Of a stretch of DNA of 64,000 bases, positions 1 through 12,524 are shown piece by piece. Source of the DNA: Nomia melanderi. Taxonomy: Eukaryota; Arthropoda; Insecta; Hymenoptera; Halictidae. Numbering within the stretch: position 1 is the stretch's first letter; each line of letters opens with the position of its first letter. The DNA lies in contig NW_027475134.1 in assembly GCF_051020985.1 (NCBI RefSeq), forward strand, positions 930,001-994,000, in the 5' to 3' direction. Under the pieces are notes generated by a model. It saw only the letters and a list, made by a program, of their open reading frames with translations, had not been told where the DNA came from and did not search any database. A program made the translations under genes and the position numbers.

Positions 1-2090
1 TTGTCTGTAGGAGGCCCTGGCGCATGAATCTGTGCAGCGGGAACGACCTCGCACCACCAGGGGCCGAGAAAACCACCGTCTCATGGGGCCGGACACTCAG
101 GGTCAGGGAAAAATCCAATATATATCTGGTGATATCTCGGGTGCTATTAGAGATAGCGCAATAAACCAAAGTGAGTTATCTGCAGGAGGCCCTGGCGCCT
201 GAATCTGTGCAGCGGGAACGACCTCGGACCACCAGAGGCCGAGAAAACCACCGTCTCATGGGGCCGGACACTCAGGGTCAGGGGAAAATCCAATATATAT
301 GTGGTGATATCTCGGGTGCTATTAGAGATAGCGCAATATACCAAAGTGAATTATCTGCAGGAGGCCCTGGCGCATAAATCTGGGCAGCGGGAACGACCTC
401 GGACCACCAGGGGCCGAGAAGACCACCGTCCCATGGGGCCGGCCACTCAGGGTCAGGGGAAAATCCAATATATATCTGGTGATATCTCGGCTGCTATTAC
501 AGATAGCGCAATAAATCAAAGTGCATTGACTGTAGGAGGCCCTGGCGCATGAATCTGTGCAGCGGGAACGACCTCGGACCACCAGGGGCCGAGACAACCA
601 CCGTCTCATGGGGCCGGACACTCAGGGTCAGGGAAAAATCCAATATATATCTGGTGATATCTCGGGTGCTATTAGAGATAGCGCAATAAACCAAAGTGAG
701 TTATCTGCAGGAGGCCCTGGCGCCTGAATCTGTGCAGCGGGAACGACCTCGGACCACCAGGGGCCGAGAAAACCACCGTCTCATGGGGCCGGACACTCAG
801 TGTCAGGGGAAAATCCAATATATATCTGGTGATATCTCTGGTGCTATTAGAGATAGCGCAATATACCAAAGTGAATTATCTGCAGGAGGCCCTGGCGCAT
901 GAATCTGGGCAGCGGGAACGACCTCGGACCACCAGGGGCCGAGAAGACCACCGTCTCATGGGGCCGGCCACTCAGGGTCAGGGGAAAATCCAATATATAT
1001 CTGGTGATATCTCGGGTGCAATTAGAGATAGCGCAATAAGTCAAAGGGAATTATCTGCAGGAGGCCCTGGCGCATGCATCTGTGCAGCGGGCACGACCTC
1101 GGACCACCAGGGGCCGAGAAGACCACCGTCCCATGGGGCCGGCCACTCAGGGTCAGGGGAAAATCCAATACATATCTGGTGATATCTCGGCTGCTATTAC
1201 AGATAGCGCAATAAATCAAAGTGCATTGCCTGTAGGAGTCCCTGGCGCATGAATCTGTGCAGCGGGAACGACCTCCGACCACCAGGGGCCGAGAAAACGT
1301 CCGTCTCATGGGTCCGGACACTCAGGGTCAGTGAAAAATCCAATATATATCTGGTGATATCTCGGGTGCTATTACAGATAGCGCAATAAATTAAAGTGCA
1401 TTGTCTGTAGGAGGCCCTGGCGCATGAATCGGTGCAGCGGGAACGACCTCGGACCACCAGGGGCCGAGACAACCACCGTCTCATGGGGCCGGACACTCAG
1501 GGTCTGGGAAAAATCCAATATATATCCGGTGATATCTCGGGTGCTATTACAGATAGCGCAATAAATCAAAGTGCATTGTCTGTAGGAGGCCCTGGCGCAT
1601 GAAGCGGTGCAGCGGGAACGACCTCGGACCACCAGGGGCCGAGAAAATCAGCGTCTCATGGGGTCGGACAGTCAGGGTCAGGGAGAAATCCTATATATAT
1701 ATCTGGTGATATCTCGGGTGCTATTAGAGATAGCGCAATAAATCAAAGTAAATTATCTGCAGGGGGTCCTGGCGCATGAATCTGTGCAGCGGGAACGACC
1801 TCGGACCACCAGGGGCCGAGAAAACCACCGTCTCATGGGGCCGGACACTCAGGGTCTGGGAAAAATCCAATATATATCCGGTGATATCTCGGGTGCTATT
1901 ACAGATAGCGCAATAAATCAAAGTGCATTGTCTGTAGGAGGCCCTGGCGCATGAATCGGTGCAGCGGGAACGACCTCGCACCACCAGGGGCCGAGAAGAC
2001 CACCGTCTCATGGGGCCGGCCACTCAGGGTCAGGGGAAAATCCAATATATATCTGGTGATATCTCGGGTGCTATTAGAGATAGCGCAATA
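1..2090 (+). repeat. Left copy of a diverged 16-monomer (2.8-kb) block duplication
   Basis: Bases 1-1090 match 2803-3892 at an offset of 2,802 bp (16 monomers) with only scattered substitutions, for example the G/A difference in the AGAGGCCGAG region near 240 and 3042. The match weakens over about 1090-1195, resumes to about 1295, then jumps. Bases 1646-2090 match 4098-4540 at an offset of 2,452 bp, so this copy carries two extra monomers (350 bp) relative to the other. That is the expected footprint of unequal exchange. Confidence 0.85.
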
Positions 2091-2802
2091 AACTAAAGTG
2101 AGTTATCTGCAGGAGGCCCTGGCGCCTGAATCTCTGCAGCGGGAACGACCTCGGACCACCAGGGGCCGAAAAAACCACAGTCTCATGGGGCCGGACACTC
2201 AGGGTCAGGGGAAAATCCAATATATATCTGGTGATATCTCGGGTGCTATTACAGATAGCGCAATAAATCAAAGTGCATTGTCTGTAGGAGGCCCTGGCGC
2301 ATGAATCTGTGCAGCGGGAACGACCTCGGACAACAAGGGGCCGAGAAAACCACCGTCTCATGGGGCCGGACACTCAGGGTCAGGGAAAAATCCAATATAT
2401 ATCTGGTGATATCTCGGGTGCTATTAGAGATAGCGCAATAATCCAAAGTGAGTTATCTGCAGGAGGCCCTGGCGCCTGAATCTGTGCAGCGGGAACGACC
2501 TCGGACCACCAGGGGCCGAAAAAACCACAGTCTCATGGGGCCGGACACTCATGGTCCGGGGAAAATCCAATATATATCTGGTGATATCTCGGGTCCTATT
2601 ACAGATAGCGCAATAAATCAAAGTGCATTGTCTGTAGGAGGCCGTGGCGCATGAATCTGGGAAGCGGGAACGACCTCGGACCACCAGGGGCCGAGAAGAC
2701 CACCGTCTCATGGGGCCGGCCACTCAGGGTCAGGGGAAAATCCAATATATATCTGGTGATATCTCGGGTGCTATTACAGATAGCGCAATAAATCAAAGTG
2801 CA

Positions 2803-4540
2803 TTGTCTGTAGGAGGCCCTGGCGCATGAATCTGTGCAGCGGGAACGACCTCGCACCACCAGGGGCCGAGAAAACCACCGTCTCATGGGGCCGGACACTC
2901 AGGGTCAGGGAAAAATCCAATATATATCTGGTGATATCTCGGGTGCTATTAGAGATAGCGCAATAAACCAAAGTGAGTTATCTGCAGGAGGCCCTGGCGC
3001 CTGAATCTGTGCAGCGGGAACGACCTCGGACCACCAGAGGCCAAGAAAACCACCGTCTCATGGGGCCGGACACTCAGGGTCAGGGGAAAATCCAATATAT
3101 ATGTGGTGATATCTCGGGTGCTATTAGAGATAGCGCAATATACCAAAGTGAATTATCTGCAGGAGGCCCTGGCGCATGAATCTGGGCAGCGGGAACGACC
3201 TCGGACCACCAGGGGCCGAGAAGACCACCGTCCCATGGGGCCGGCCACTCAGGGTCAGGGGAAAATCCAATATATATCTGGTGATATCTCGGCTGCTATT
3301 ACAGATAGCGCAATAAATCAAAGTGCATTGTCTGTAGGAGGCCCTGGCGCATGAATCTGTGCAGCGGGAACGACCTCGGACCACCAGGGGCCGAGACAAC
3401 CACCGTCTCATGGGGCCGGACACTCAGGGTCAGGGAAAAATCCAATATATATCTGGTGATATCTCGGGTGCTATTAGAGATAGCGCAATAAACCAAAGTG
3501 AGTTATCTGCAGGAGGCCCTGGCGTCTGAATCTGTGCAGCGGGAACGACCTCGGACCACCAGGGGCCGAGAAAACCACCGTCTCATGGGGCCGGACACTC
3601 AGTGTCAGGGGAAAATCCAATATATATCTGGTGATATCTCGGGTGCTATTAGAGATAGCGCAATATACCAAAGTGAATTATCTGCAGGAGGCCCTCGCGC
3701 ATGAATCTGGGCAGCGGGAACGACCTCGGACCACCAGGGGCCGAGAAGACCACCGTCTCATGGGGCCGGCCACTCAGGGTCAGGGGAAAATCCAATATAT
3801 ATCTGGCGATATCTCGGGTGCAATTAGAGATAGCGCAATAAGTCAAAGGGAATTATCTGCAGGAGGCCCTGGCGCATGCATCTGTGCAGCGGGAACGACC
3901 TCGGACCACCAGGGGCCGAGACAACCACCGTCTCATGGGGCCGGACACTCAGGGTCAGGGAAAGATCCAATATATATCTGGTGATATCCCGGGTGCTATT
4001 TCAGATAGCGCAATAAATCAAAGTGCATTGCCTGTAGGAGTCCCTGGCGCATGAATCTGTGCAGCGGGAACGACCTCCGACCACCAGGGGCCGAGAAAAT
4101 CAGCGTCTCATGGGGTCGGACAGTCAGGGTCAGGGAGAAATCCTATATATATATCTGGTGATATCTCGGGTGCTATTAGAGATAGCGCAATAAATCAAAG
4201 TAAATTATCTGCAGGGGGTCCTGGCGCATGAATCTGTGCAGCGGGAACGACCTCGGACCACCAGGGGCCGAGAAAACCACCGTCTCATGGGGCCGGACAC
4301 TCAGGGTCTGGGAAAAATCCAATATATATCCGGTGATATCTCGGGTGCTATTACAGATAGCGCAATAAATCAAAGTGCATTGTCTGTAGGAGGCCCTGGC
4401 GCATGAATCGGTGCAGCGGGAACGACCTCGCACCACCAGGGGCCGAGAAGACCACCGTCTCATGGGGCCGGCCACTCAGGGTCAGGGGAAAATCCAATAT
4501 ATATCTGGTGATATCTCGGGTGCTATTAGAGATAGCGCAA
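2803..4540 (+). repeat. Right copy of the 2.8-kb block, two monomers shorter
   Basis: This is the partner of the 1-2090 block. It lacks the two monomers lying at roughly 1296-1645 in the left copy. It includes the odd monomer with GAAAATCAGCGTC and an expanded ATATATATAT tract around 4097-4160, matching the one near 1645-1705. Alleles such as AGTCAAAGGGAATT (about 3840) match 1038 exactly. Confidence 0.85.
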
Positions 4541-5605
4541 TAAGCCAAAGGGAATTATCTGCAGGAGGCCCTGTCGCATGCATCTGTGCAGCGGGAACGA
4601 CCTAGGACCACCAGGGGCCGAGAAAACCACAGTCTCATGGGGCCGGACACTCAGGGTCAGGGGAAAATCCAATATAGATCTGGTGATATCTCGGGTGCTA
4701 TTACAGATAGCGCAATAAATCAAAGTGCATTGTCTGTAGGAGGCCCTGGCGCATGAATCTGTGCAGCGGGAACGACCTCGGACCACCAGGGGCCGAGAAA
4801 ACCACAGTCTCATGGGGCCGGACGCTCAGGGTCAGGGGAAAATCCAGTATATAACTGGTGATATCTCGGGTGCTATTACAGATAGCGCAATAAATCAAAG
4901 TGCATTGTCTGTAGGAGGCCCTGGCGCATGAATCTGTGCAGCGGGAACGACCTCGGACCACCAGGGGACGAGAAAACGACCGTCCCAAGGGGCCGGACAC
5001 TCAGGGTCAGTGAAAAATCCAATATATATCTGGTGATATCTCGGGTGCTATTACAGATAGCGCAATAAATCAAAGTGCATTGTCTGTAGGAGGCCCTGGC
5101 GCATGCATCTGTGCAGCGGGAACGACCTCGGACCACCAGGGGCCGAGACAACCACCGTCTCATGGGGCCGGACACTCAGGGTCAGGGAAAAATCCAATAT
5201 ATATCTGGTGATATCCCGGGTGCTATTACAGATAGCGCAATAAATCAAAGTGCATTGCCTGTAGGAGTCCCTGGCGCATGAATCTGTGCAGCGGGAACGA
5301 CCTCGGACCACCAGGGGCCGAGAAAACGTCCGACTCATGGGGCCGGACACTCAGGGTCAGTGAAAAATCCAATATATATCTGGTGATATCTCGGCTAATA
5401 TTACAGATAGCGCAATAAATCAAAGTGCATTGTCTGTAGGAGGCCCTGGCGCATCAATCTGTGCAGCGGGGACGACCTCGGACAACCAGGGGCGAGACAA
5501 CCACCTTCTCATGGGGCCGGACACTCAGGGTCAGGGAAAAATCCAATATATATCTGGTGATATCTCGGGTGCTATTACAGATAGCGCAATAAATCAAAGT
5601 GCATT

Positions 5606-6655
5606 ACCTGTAGGAGGCCCTGGCGCATGAATCTGTGCAGCGGGAACGACCTCGGACCTCCAGGGGCCGAGACAACGACCGTCTCATGGGGCCGGACACT
5701 CAGGGTCAGGGTAAAATCCAATATATATCTGGTGATATCTCGGGTGCTATTACAGATAGCGCAATAAATCAAAGTGCATTGTCTGTAGGAGGCCCTGGCG
5801 CATGAATCTGTGCAGCGGGAACGACCTCGGGCCACCAGGGACCGAGAAAATCGCAGTCTCAGGGGGCCAGATACTCAGGGTCAGGGGAAAATCCAATATA
5901 TATCTGGTGATATCTCGGGTTCTATTACAGATAGCGCGATAAATCAAAGTGCATTGCCTGCAGGAAGCCCTGGCGCACGAATCTGTGCAGCAGCAACGAC
6001 GTCGGAACACCAGGGGCCAAAAAAATTACAGATTTTCGGTATCCGTCACCCAAGGTCATGTAAAAATCCAGCATATATCTGGAGAGATCTCGGGTGCTAT
6101 TAGAGATAGCGCGATAAATCAAAGTGCATTGTCTGCAGGAGGCCCTGGCGCATGCAGCTGTGCAGCAGCAACGACGTCGGAACACCAGGGGCCAAGAAAA
6201 TTACAGATTTTCGGTATCCGTCACCCAATGTCATGTAAGAATCCAGCATATATCTGGTGATATCTCGGGTTCTATTATAGATAGCGCGATAAATCAAAGT
6301 GCATTGTCTGCAGGAGGCCCTGGCGCATGCATGTGTGCAGCGGGAACAGCCTCGGACCACCAGGGGCCGAGAAAACCACCGTCTCATGGGGCCGGACACT
6401 CAGGGTCAGGGAAAAATCCAATATATATCCGGTGATATCTCGGGTGCTATTAGAGATAGCGCAATAAACCAAAGTGAATTATCTGCAGGAGGCCCTGGCG
6501 CATGAATCTGTGCAACGGGAACGACCTCGGACCACCAGGGGCCGAGAAAACCACAGTCACATGGGGCCGGATACTCAGGGTCAGGGGAAAATCAAATATA
6601 TATCTGGTGATATCTCGGGTGCTATTACAGATAGCGCAATAAATCAAAGTGCATT
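5606..6655 (+). repeat. Copy 1 of a perfect 6-monomer (1,050-bp) tandem duplication
   Basis: From about 5546 to 6655 this segment is identical to 6596-7705 wherever I compared lines, at an offset of 1,050 bp (6 x 175). It includes three recognisable odd monomers: one with CTCAGGGGGCCAGATAC, and two adjacent class C monomers. Perfect identity over about 1.1 kb, where neighbouring monomers differ by many bases, means a very recent duplication. A collapsed or expanded assembly is the alternative. Confidence 0.93.
6026..6236 (+). repeat. Class C patches, adjacent pair (6026-6061 and 6201-6236)
   Basis: Between GAAAA and AAAATCCAGC the canonical segment is replaced by TTACAGATTTTCGGTATCCG plus TCACCCAA..TCATGT. 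The two segments have the same length but I count only about 18 matches in 36 positions. The pair also shares CAGCAGCAACGACGTCGGAACACC upstream. The flanks are ordinary monomer sequence, so the diverged patch is embedded without any change of phase. Confidence 0.85.
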
Positions 6656-7705
6656 ACCTGTAGGAGGCCCTGGCGCATGAATCTGTGCAGCGGGAACGAC
6701 CTCGGACCTCCAGGGGCCGAGACAACGACCGTCTCATGGGGCCGGACACTCAGGGTCAGGGTAAAATCCAATATATATCTGGTGATATCTCGGGTGCTAT
6801 TACAGATAGCGCAATAAATCAAAGTGCATTGTCTGTAGGAGGCCCTGGCGCATGAATCTGTGCAGCGGGAACGACCTCGGGCCACCAGGGACCGAGAAAA
6901 TCGCAGTCTCAGGGGGCCAGATACTCAGGGTCAGGGGAAAATCCAATATATATCTGGTGATATCTCGGGTTCTATTACAGATAGCGCGATAAATCAAAGT
7001 GCATTGCCTGCAGGAAGCCCTGGCGCACGAATCTGTGCAGCAGCAACGACGTCGGAACACCAGGGGCCAAAAAAATTACAGATTTTCGGTATCCGTCACC
7101 CAAGGTCATGTAAAAATCCAGCATATATCTGGAGAGATCTCGGGTGCTATTAGAGATAGCGCGATAAATCAAAGTGCATTGTCTGCAGGAGGCCCTGGCG
7201 CATGCAGCTGTGCAGCAGCAACGACGTCGGAACACCAGGGGCCAAGAAAATTACAGATTTTCGGTATCCGTCACCCAATGTCATGTAAGAATCCAGCATA
7301 TATCTGGTGATATCTCGGGTTCTATTATAGATAGCGCGATAAATCAAAGTGCATTGTCTGCAGGAGGCCCTGGCGCATGCATGTGTGCAGCGGGAACAGC
7401 CTCGGACCACCAGGGGCCGAGAAAACCACCGTCTCATGGGGCCGGACACTCAGGGTCAGGGAAAAATCCAATATATATCCGGTGATATCTCGGGTGCTAT
7501 TAGAGATAGCGCAATAAACCAAAGTGAATTATCTGCAGGAGGCCCTGGCGCATGAATCTGTGCAACGGGAACGACCTCGGACCACCAGGGGCCGAGAAAA
7601 CCACAGTCACATGGGGCCGGATACTCAGGGTCAGGGGAAAATCAAATATATATCTGGTGATATCTCGGGTGCTATTACAGATAGCGCAATAAATCAAAGT
7701 GCATT
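6656..7705 (+). repeat. Copy 2 of the perfect 6-monomer tandem duplication
   Basis: This is the immediate head-to-tail partner of 5606-6655. The left limit is set by TCAAATATAT at about 6591 versus TCCAATATAT at 5541. The right limit is set by GCATTGTCTG at 7701 versus GCATTACCTG at 6651. Beyond it the array continues with an unrelated monomer order. Confidence 0.93.
7076..7286 (+). repeat. Class C patches, duplicated pair (7076-7111 and 7251-7286)
   Basis: This is an exact copy of the pair at 6026-6236, carried here by the 1,050-bp duplication. It is therefore not independent evidence for the spread of class C. Confidence 0.9.
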
Positions 7706-7869
7706 GTCTGTAGGAGGCCCTGGCGCATGAATCTGTGCAGCGGCAACGACCTCGGACGACCAGGGGCCGAGAAAACCACAGTCTCATAGGGCCGGACACT
7801 CAGGGTCAGGGGAAAATCCAATATATATCTGGTAATATCTCGGGTGCTATTAGAGATAGCGCAATAGAC

Positions 7870-8746
7870 CAAACTGAATTATCTGCAGGAGGCCCTGGCG
7901 CATGAATCTGTGCAGCGGGAACGACCTCGGACCACCAGGGGCCGAGAAAACCACCGTCTCATTGGGCCGGACGCTCAGGGTCAGGGGAAAATCCAATATA
8001 TATCTGGTGATATCTCGGGTGCTATTAGATATAGCGCAATAAACCAAACGGAATTATCTGCAGGAGGACCTGGCGAATGAATCTGTGCAGCGGGAACGAC
8101 CTCGGACCACCAGGGGCCGAGAAAACCACTGTCTCATGGGGCCGGAAACTCAGGGCCAGGGAAAAATCCAATATATATCTGGTGATATCTCGGGTGCTAT
8201 TACAGATAGCCCAATACATCAAAGTGGATTGTCTGTAGGAGGCCCAGGCGCATGAATCTGTGCAGCGGGAACGACCTCGGACCACCCGGGGCCGAGAAAA
8301 CCACCGTCACATGGGGCCGGACACTCAGGGTCTGGGGAAAATCCAATATATATCTGGTGATATCTCGGGTGCTATTACAGATAGCCCAATACATCAAAGT
8401 GGATTGTCTGTAGGAGGCCCTGGCGCATGAATCTGTGCAGCGGGAACGACCTCGGACCACCAGGGGCCGAGACAACCACCGTCTCATGGGGCCGGACACT
8501 CAGGGTCTGGGAAAAATCCAATATATATCCGGTGATATCTCGGGTGCTATTACAGATAGCGCAATAAATCAAAGTGCATTGTCTGTAGGAGGCCCTGGCG
8601 CATGAATCGGTGCAGCGGGAACGACCTCGGACCACCAGGGGCCGAGAAAATCAGCGTCTCATGGGGTCGGACAGTCAGGGTCAGGGAGAAATCCTATATA
8701 TATCTCTGGTGATATCTCGGGTGCTATTAGAGATAGCGCAATAAAC
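7870..8746 (+). repeat. Copy 1 of a 5-monomer (877-bp) tandem duplication
   Basis: Bases 7870-8787 match 8747-9664 at an offset of 877 bp. That is five monomers plus 2 bp, the extra bases coming from an AT-tract expansion near 8690-8710. Shared marks are ATTGGGCCGGACGCTC (7961 and 8838), the CCAATACATCAAAGTGGATT monomers and the GAAAATCAGCGTC monomer. The copies are not identical: GGAAACTC at 8152 versus GGACACTC at 9029, and GGGGCCGG versus GGGGTCGG near 8488 and 9365. This duplication is therefore older than the one just upstream. Confidence 0.85.
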
Positions 8747-9623
8747 CAAAGTGAATTATCTGCAGGAGGCCCTGGCGCATGAATCTGGCCAGCGGGAACG
8801 ACCTCGGACCACCAGGGGCCGAGAAAACCACCGTCTCATTGGGCCGGACGCTCAGGGTCAGGGGAAAATCCAATATATATCTGGTGATATCTCGGGTGCT
8901 ATTAGATATAGCGCAATAAACCAAACGGAATTATCTGCAGGAGGACCTGGCGAATGAATCTGTGCAGCGGGAACGACCTCGGACCACCAGGGGCCGAGAA
9001 AACCACTGTCTCATGGGGCCGGACACTCAGGGCCAGGGAAAAATCCAATATATATCTGGTGATATCTCGGGTGCTATTACAGATAGCCCAATACATCAAA
9101 GTGGATTGTCTGTAGGAGGCCCAGGCGCATGAATCTGTGCAGCGGGAACGACCTCGGACCACCCGGGGCCGAGAAAACCACCGTCACATGGGGCCGGACA
9201 CTCAGGGTCTGGGGAAAATCCAATATATATCTGGTGATATCTCGGGTGCTATTACAGATAGCCCAATACATCAAAGTGGATTGTCTGTAGGAGGCCCTGG
9301 CGCATGAATCTGTGCAGCGGGAACGACCTCGGACCACCAGGGGCCGAGACAACCACCGTCTCATGGGGTCGGACACTCAGGGTCTGGGAAAAATCCAATA
9401 TATATCCGGTGATATCTCGGGTGCTATTACAGATAGCGCAATAAATCAAAGTGCATTGTCTGTAGGAGGCCCTGGCGCATGAATCGGTGCAGCGGGAACG
9501 ACCTCGGACCACCAGGGGCCGAGAAAATCAGCGTCTCATGGGGTCGGACAGTCAGGGTCAGGGAGAAATCCTATATATATATCTGGTGATATCTCGGGTG
9601 CTATTAGAGATAGCGCAATAAAC
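8747..9623 (+). repeat. Copy 2 of the 5-monomer duplication
   Basis: This is the direct partner of 7870-8746. The AT tract at 9571-9582 reads as a pure ATATATAT run, where copy 1 has ATATATCTCTGG. The homology ends near 9664, where this side switches to the GGAACGTCCTCGGACCTCC haplotype. Confidence 0.83.
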
Positions 9624-10073
9624 CAAAGTGAATTATCTGCAGGAGGCCCTGGCGCATGAATCTGTGCAGCGGGAACGTCCTCGGACCTCCAGGGGCCGAG
9701 ACAACCACCGTCTCATGGGGCCGGGCACTCAGGGTCAGGGTAAAATCCAATATATATCTGGTGATATCTCGGGTGCTATTACAGATAGCGCAATAAATCA
9801 AAGTGCATTGTCTGTAGCAGGCCCTGGCGCATAAATCTGTGCAGCGGGAACGACCTCGGGCAACCAGGGGCCGAGAAAACGACCGTCTCATGGTGTCGGA
9901 CACTCAGGGTCAGTGAAAAATCCAATATATATCTGGTGATATCTCGGCTGCTATTACAGATAGCGCAATAAATCAAAGTGCATTGTCTATAGGAGGCCCT
10001 GGCGCATCAATCTGTGCAGCGAGAACGACCTCGGACAACCAGGGGCGAGACAACCACCTTCTCATGGGGCCGG

Positions 10074-10762
10074 ACACTCAGGGTCAGGGAAAAATCCAAT
10101 ATATATCTGGTGATATCTCGGGTGCTATTACAGATAGCGCAATAAATCAAAGTGCATTACCTGTAGGAGGCCCTGGCGCATGAATCTGTGCAGCGGGAAC
10201 GTCCTCGGACCTCCAGGGGCCGAGACAACGACCGTCTCATGGGGCCGGACACTCAGGGTCAGGGTAAAATCCAATATATATCTGGTGATATCTCGGGTGC
10301 TATTACAGATAGCGCAATAAATCAAAGTGCATTGTCTGTAGGAGGCCCTGGCGCATGAATCTGTGCAGCGGCAACGACCTCGGACGACCAGGGGCCGAGA
10401 AAACCACAGTCTCATGGGGCCGGACACTCAGGGTCAGGGGAAAATCCAATATATATCTGGTAATATCTCGGGTGCTATTAGAGATAGCGCAATGGACCAA
10501 ACTGAATTATCTGCAGGAGGCCCTGGCGCATGAATCTGTGCAGCGGGAACGACCTCGGGCCACCAGGGGCCGAGAAAATCGCAGTCTCAGGGGGCCAGAT
10601 ACTCAGGGTCAGGGGAAAATCCAATATATATCTGGTGATATCTCGGGTGCTATTACAGATAGCCCAATACATCAAAGTGGATTGTCTGTAGGAGGCCCAG
10701 GCGCATGAATCTGTGCAGCGGGAACGACCTCGGACCACCCGGGGCCGAGAAAACCACCGTCA
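10074..10762 (+). repeat. Block re-used 7 kb away (left copy)
   Basis: About 690 bp are nearly identical to 17076-17764, at an offset of 7,002 bp (40 monomers + 2 bp). Characteristic shared marks are GCGGCAACGACCTCGGACG, TGGTAATATC, GCAATGGACCAAACTG and CTCAGGGGGCCAGATAC. The only difference I noticed is GACAACGACC here versus GACAGCGACC at about 17226. The sequences flanking the two copies differ, so this is a segment copied within the array rather than a long collinear repeat. Confidence 0.88.
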
Positions 10763-11103
10763 CATGGGGCCGGACACTCAGGATCAGGGAAAAATCCAAT
10801 ATATATCTGGTGATATCTCGGGTGCTATTAGAGATAGCGCAATAAACCAAAGTGAATTACCTGCAGGAGGCCGTGGCGCTTGCATCTGTGCAGCGGGAAC
10901 GACCTCGGACCACCAGGGGCCGAGAAAACCACCGTCTCATGGGGCCGGACACTCAGGGTCAGGGGAAAATCCAATATATATCTGGTGATACCTCGGGTGC
11001 TATTAGAGATACAGCAATAAATCGAAGTGCATTGTCCGTAGGAGGCCCTTGCGCATGAATCTGTGCAGCAGGAACGACATCGCACCACCAGGGGATGAGA
11101 AAA

Positions 11104-11139
11104 TTACAGATTTTCGGTATCCGTCACCCAAAGTCATGT
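11104..11139 (+). repeat. Class C patch with GGGGATGAG flank
   Basis: The patch is preceded by GACATCGCACCACCAGGGGATGAG, in which the usual CCGAG arm of the dyad is lost, and followed by CAGCATATGTCTGG. The same linked combination recurs at 26330 (with GATAAG) and 28780 (with GATGAGG), so these three form a sub-lineage. Confidence 0.82.
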
Positions 11140-11209
11140 AAAAATCCAGCATATGTCTGGTGATATCTCGGGTGCTATTAGATATAGGGCAATAAATCAA
11201 AGTGCATTG

Positions 11210-11660
11210 TCTGCAGGAGGCCCTGGCGCATGAATCTGGCCAGCGGGAACGACCTCGGACCACCAGGGGCCGAGAAAACCACCGTCTCATTGGGCTGGAC
11301 GCTCAGGGTCAGGGGAAAATCCAATATATAACTGGTGATATCTCGGGTGCTATTAGATATAGCGCAATAAACCAAACGGAATTATCTGCAGGCGGACCTG
11401 GCGAATGAATCTGTGCAGCGGGAACGACCTCGGACCACCAGGGGCCGAGAAAACCACTGTCTCATGGGGCCGGACACTCAGGGCCAGGGAAAAATCCAAT
11501 ATATATCTGGTGATATCTCGGGTGCTATTACAGATAGCCCAATACATCAAAGTGGATTGTCTGTAGGAGGCCCAGGCGCATGAATCTGTGCAGCGGGAAC
11601 GACCTCGGACCACCCGGGGCCGAGAAAACCACCGTCACATGGGGCCGGACACTCAGGGTC
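11210..11660 (+). repeat. Third, partial copy of the 7870-9664 block
   Basis: About 450 bp (2.5 monomers) match 8759-9209 at an offset of 2,451 bp (14 monomers). The match covers CTGGCCAGCGGG, the ATTGGGC..GGACGCTC allele, GGACCTGGCGAATG and the CCAATACATC monomer. Small differences (GGGCTGG for GGGCCGG, ATATAACTGG, GCGGACCTGG) show it has diverged. It ends at another expanded AT tract near 11676-11686. Confidence 0.78.
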
Positions 11661-12524
11661 AGGGGAAAATCCAATATATATATCTGGTGATATCTCGGGT
11701 GCTATTAGAGATAGCGCAATAAACCAAAGTGAATTATCTGCAGGAGGCCCTGATGCATGCATCTGTGCAGCGGGAACGACCACGGACCACCAGGGGCCGA
11801 GAAAACCACCGTCTCATGGGGCCGGACACTCAGGGTCAGGGAAAAATCCAATATATATCTGGTGATATCTCGGGTGCTATTACAGATAGCCCAATACATC
11901 AAAGTGGATTGTCTGTAGGAGGCCCAGGCGCATGAATCTGTGCAGCGGGAACGACCTCGGACCACCCGGGGCCGAGAAAACCACCGTCACATGGGGCCGG
12001 ACACTCAGGATCAGGGAAAAATGAAATATATATCTGGTGATATCTCGGGTGCTATTAGAGATAGCGCAATAAACCAAAGTGAATTATCTGGAGGAGGCCC
12101 TGGCGCATGAATCTGTGCAGCGGGAACGACGTCGGACCACCAGGGGCCGAGAAAACCACCGTCTCATGGGGCCCGACACTCAGGGTCAGGGAAAAATCCA
12201 ATATATATCTGGTGATATCTCGGGTGCTATTACAGATAGCGCAATAAATCAAAGTGAATTATCTGCAGGAGGCCCTGGCGCATGAATCTGTGCAACGGGA
12301 ACGACCTCGGAAGACCAGGGGCCGAGAAAACCACAGTCTCATGGGGCCGGACACTCAGGGTCAGGTGAAAATCCATTATTTATCGGGTGATATCTCGGGT
12401 GCTATTACAGATAGCGCAATAAATCAAAGTGCATTGTCTGTAGGAGGCCCTGGCGCATAAATGTGGCCAGCGGGAACGACCTCGGACCACCAGGGGCCGA
12501 GAAAACCACCGTCTCATGGGGCCG

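Noticed and set aside
160..175. AATATATATC as a TATA-box promoter in each monomer
   Set aside because: A simple AT tract at a fixed place in every repeat, with no gene or initiator downstream.
6026..6061. Class C patch as a transposon insertion
   Set aside because: The patch replaces sequence of equal length, with no target-site duplication, terminal repeats or length gain.
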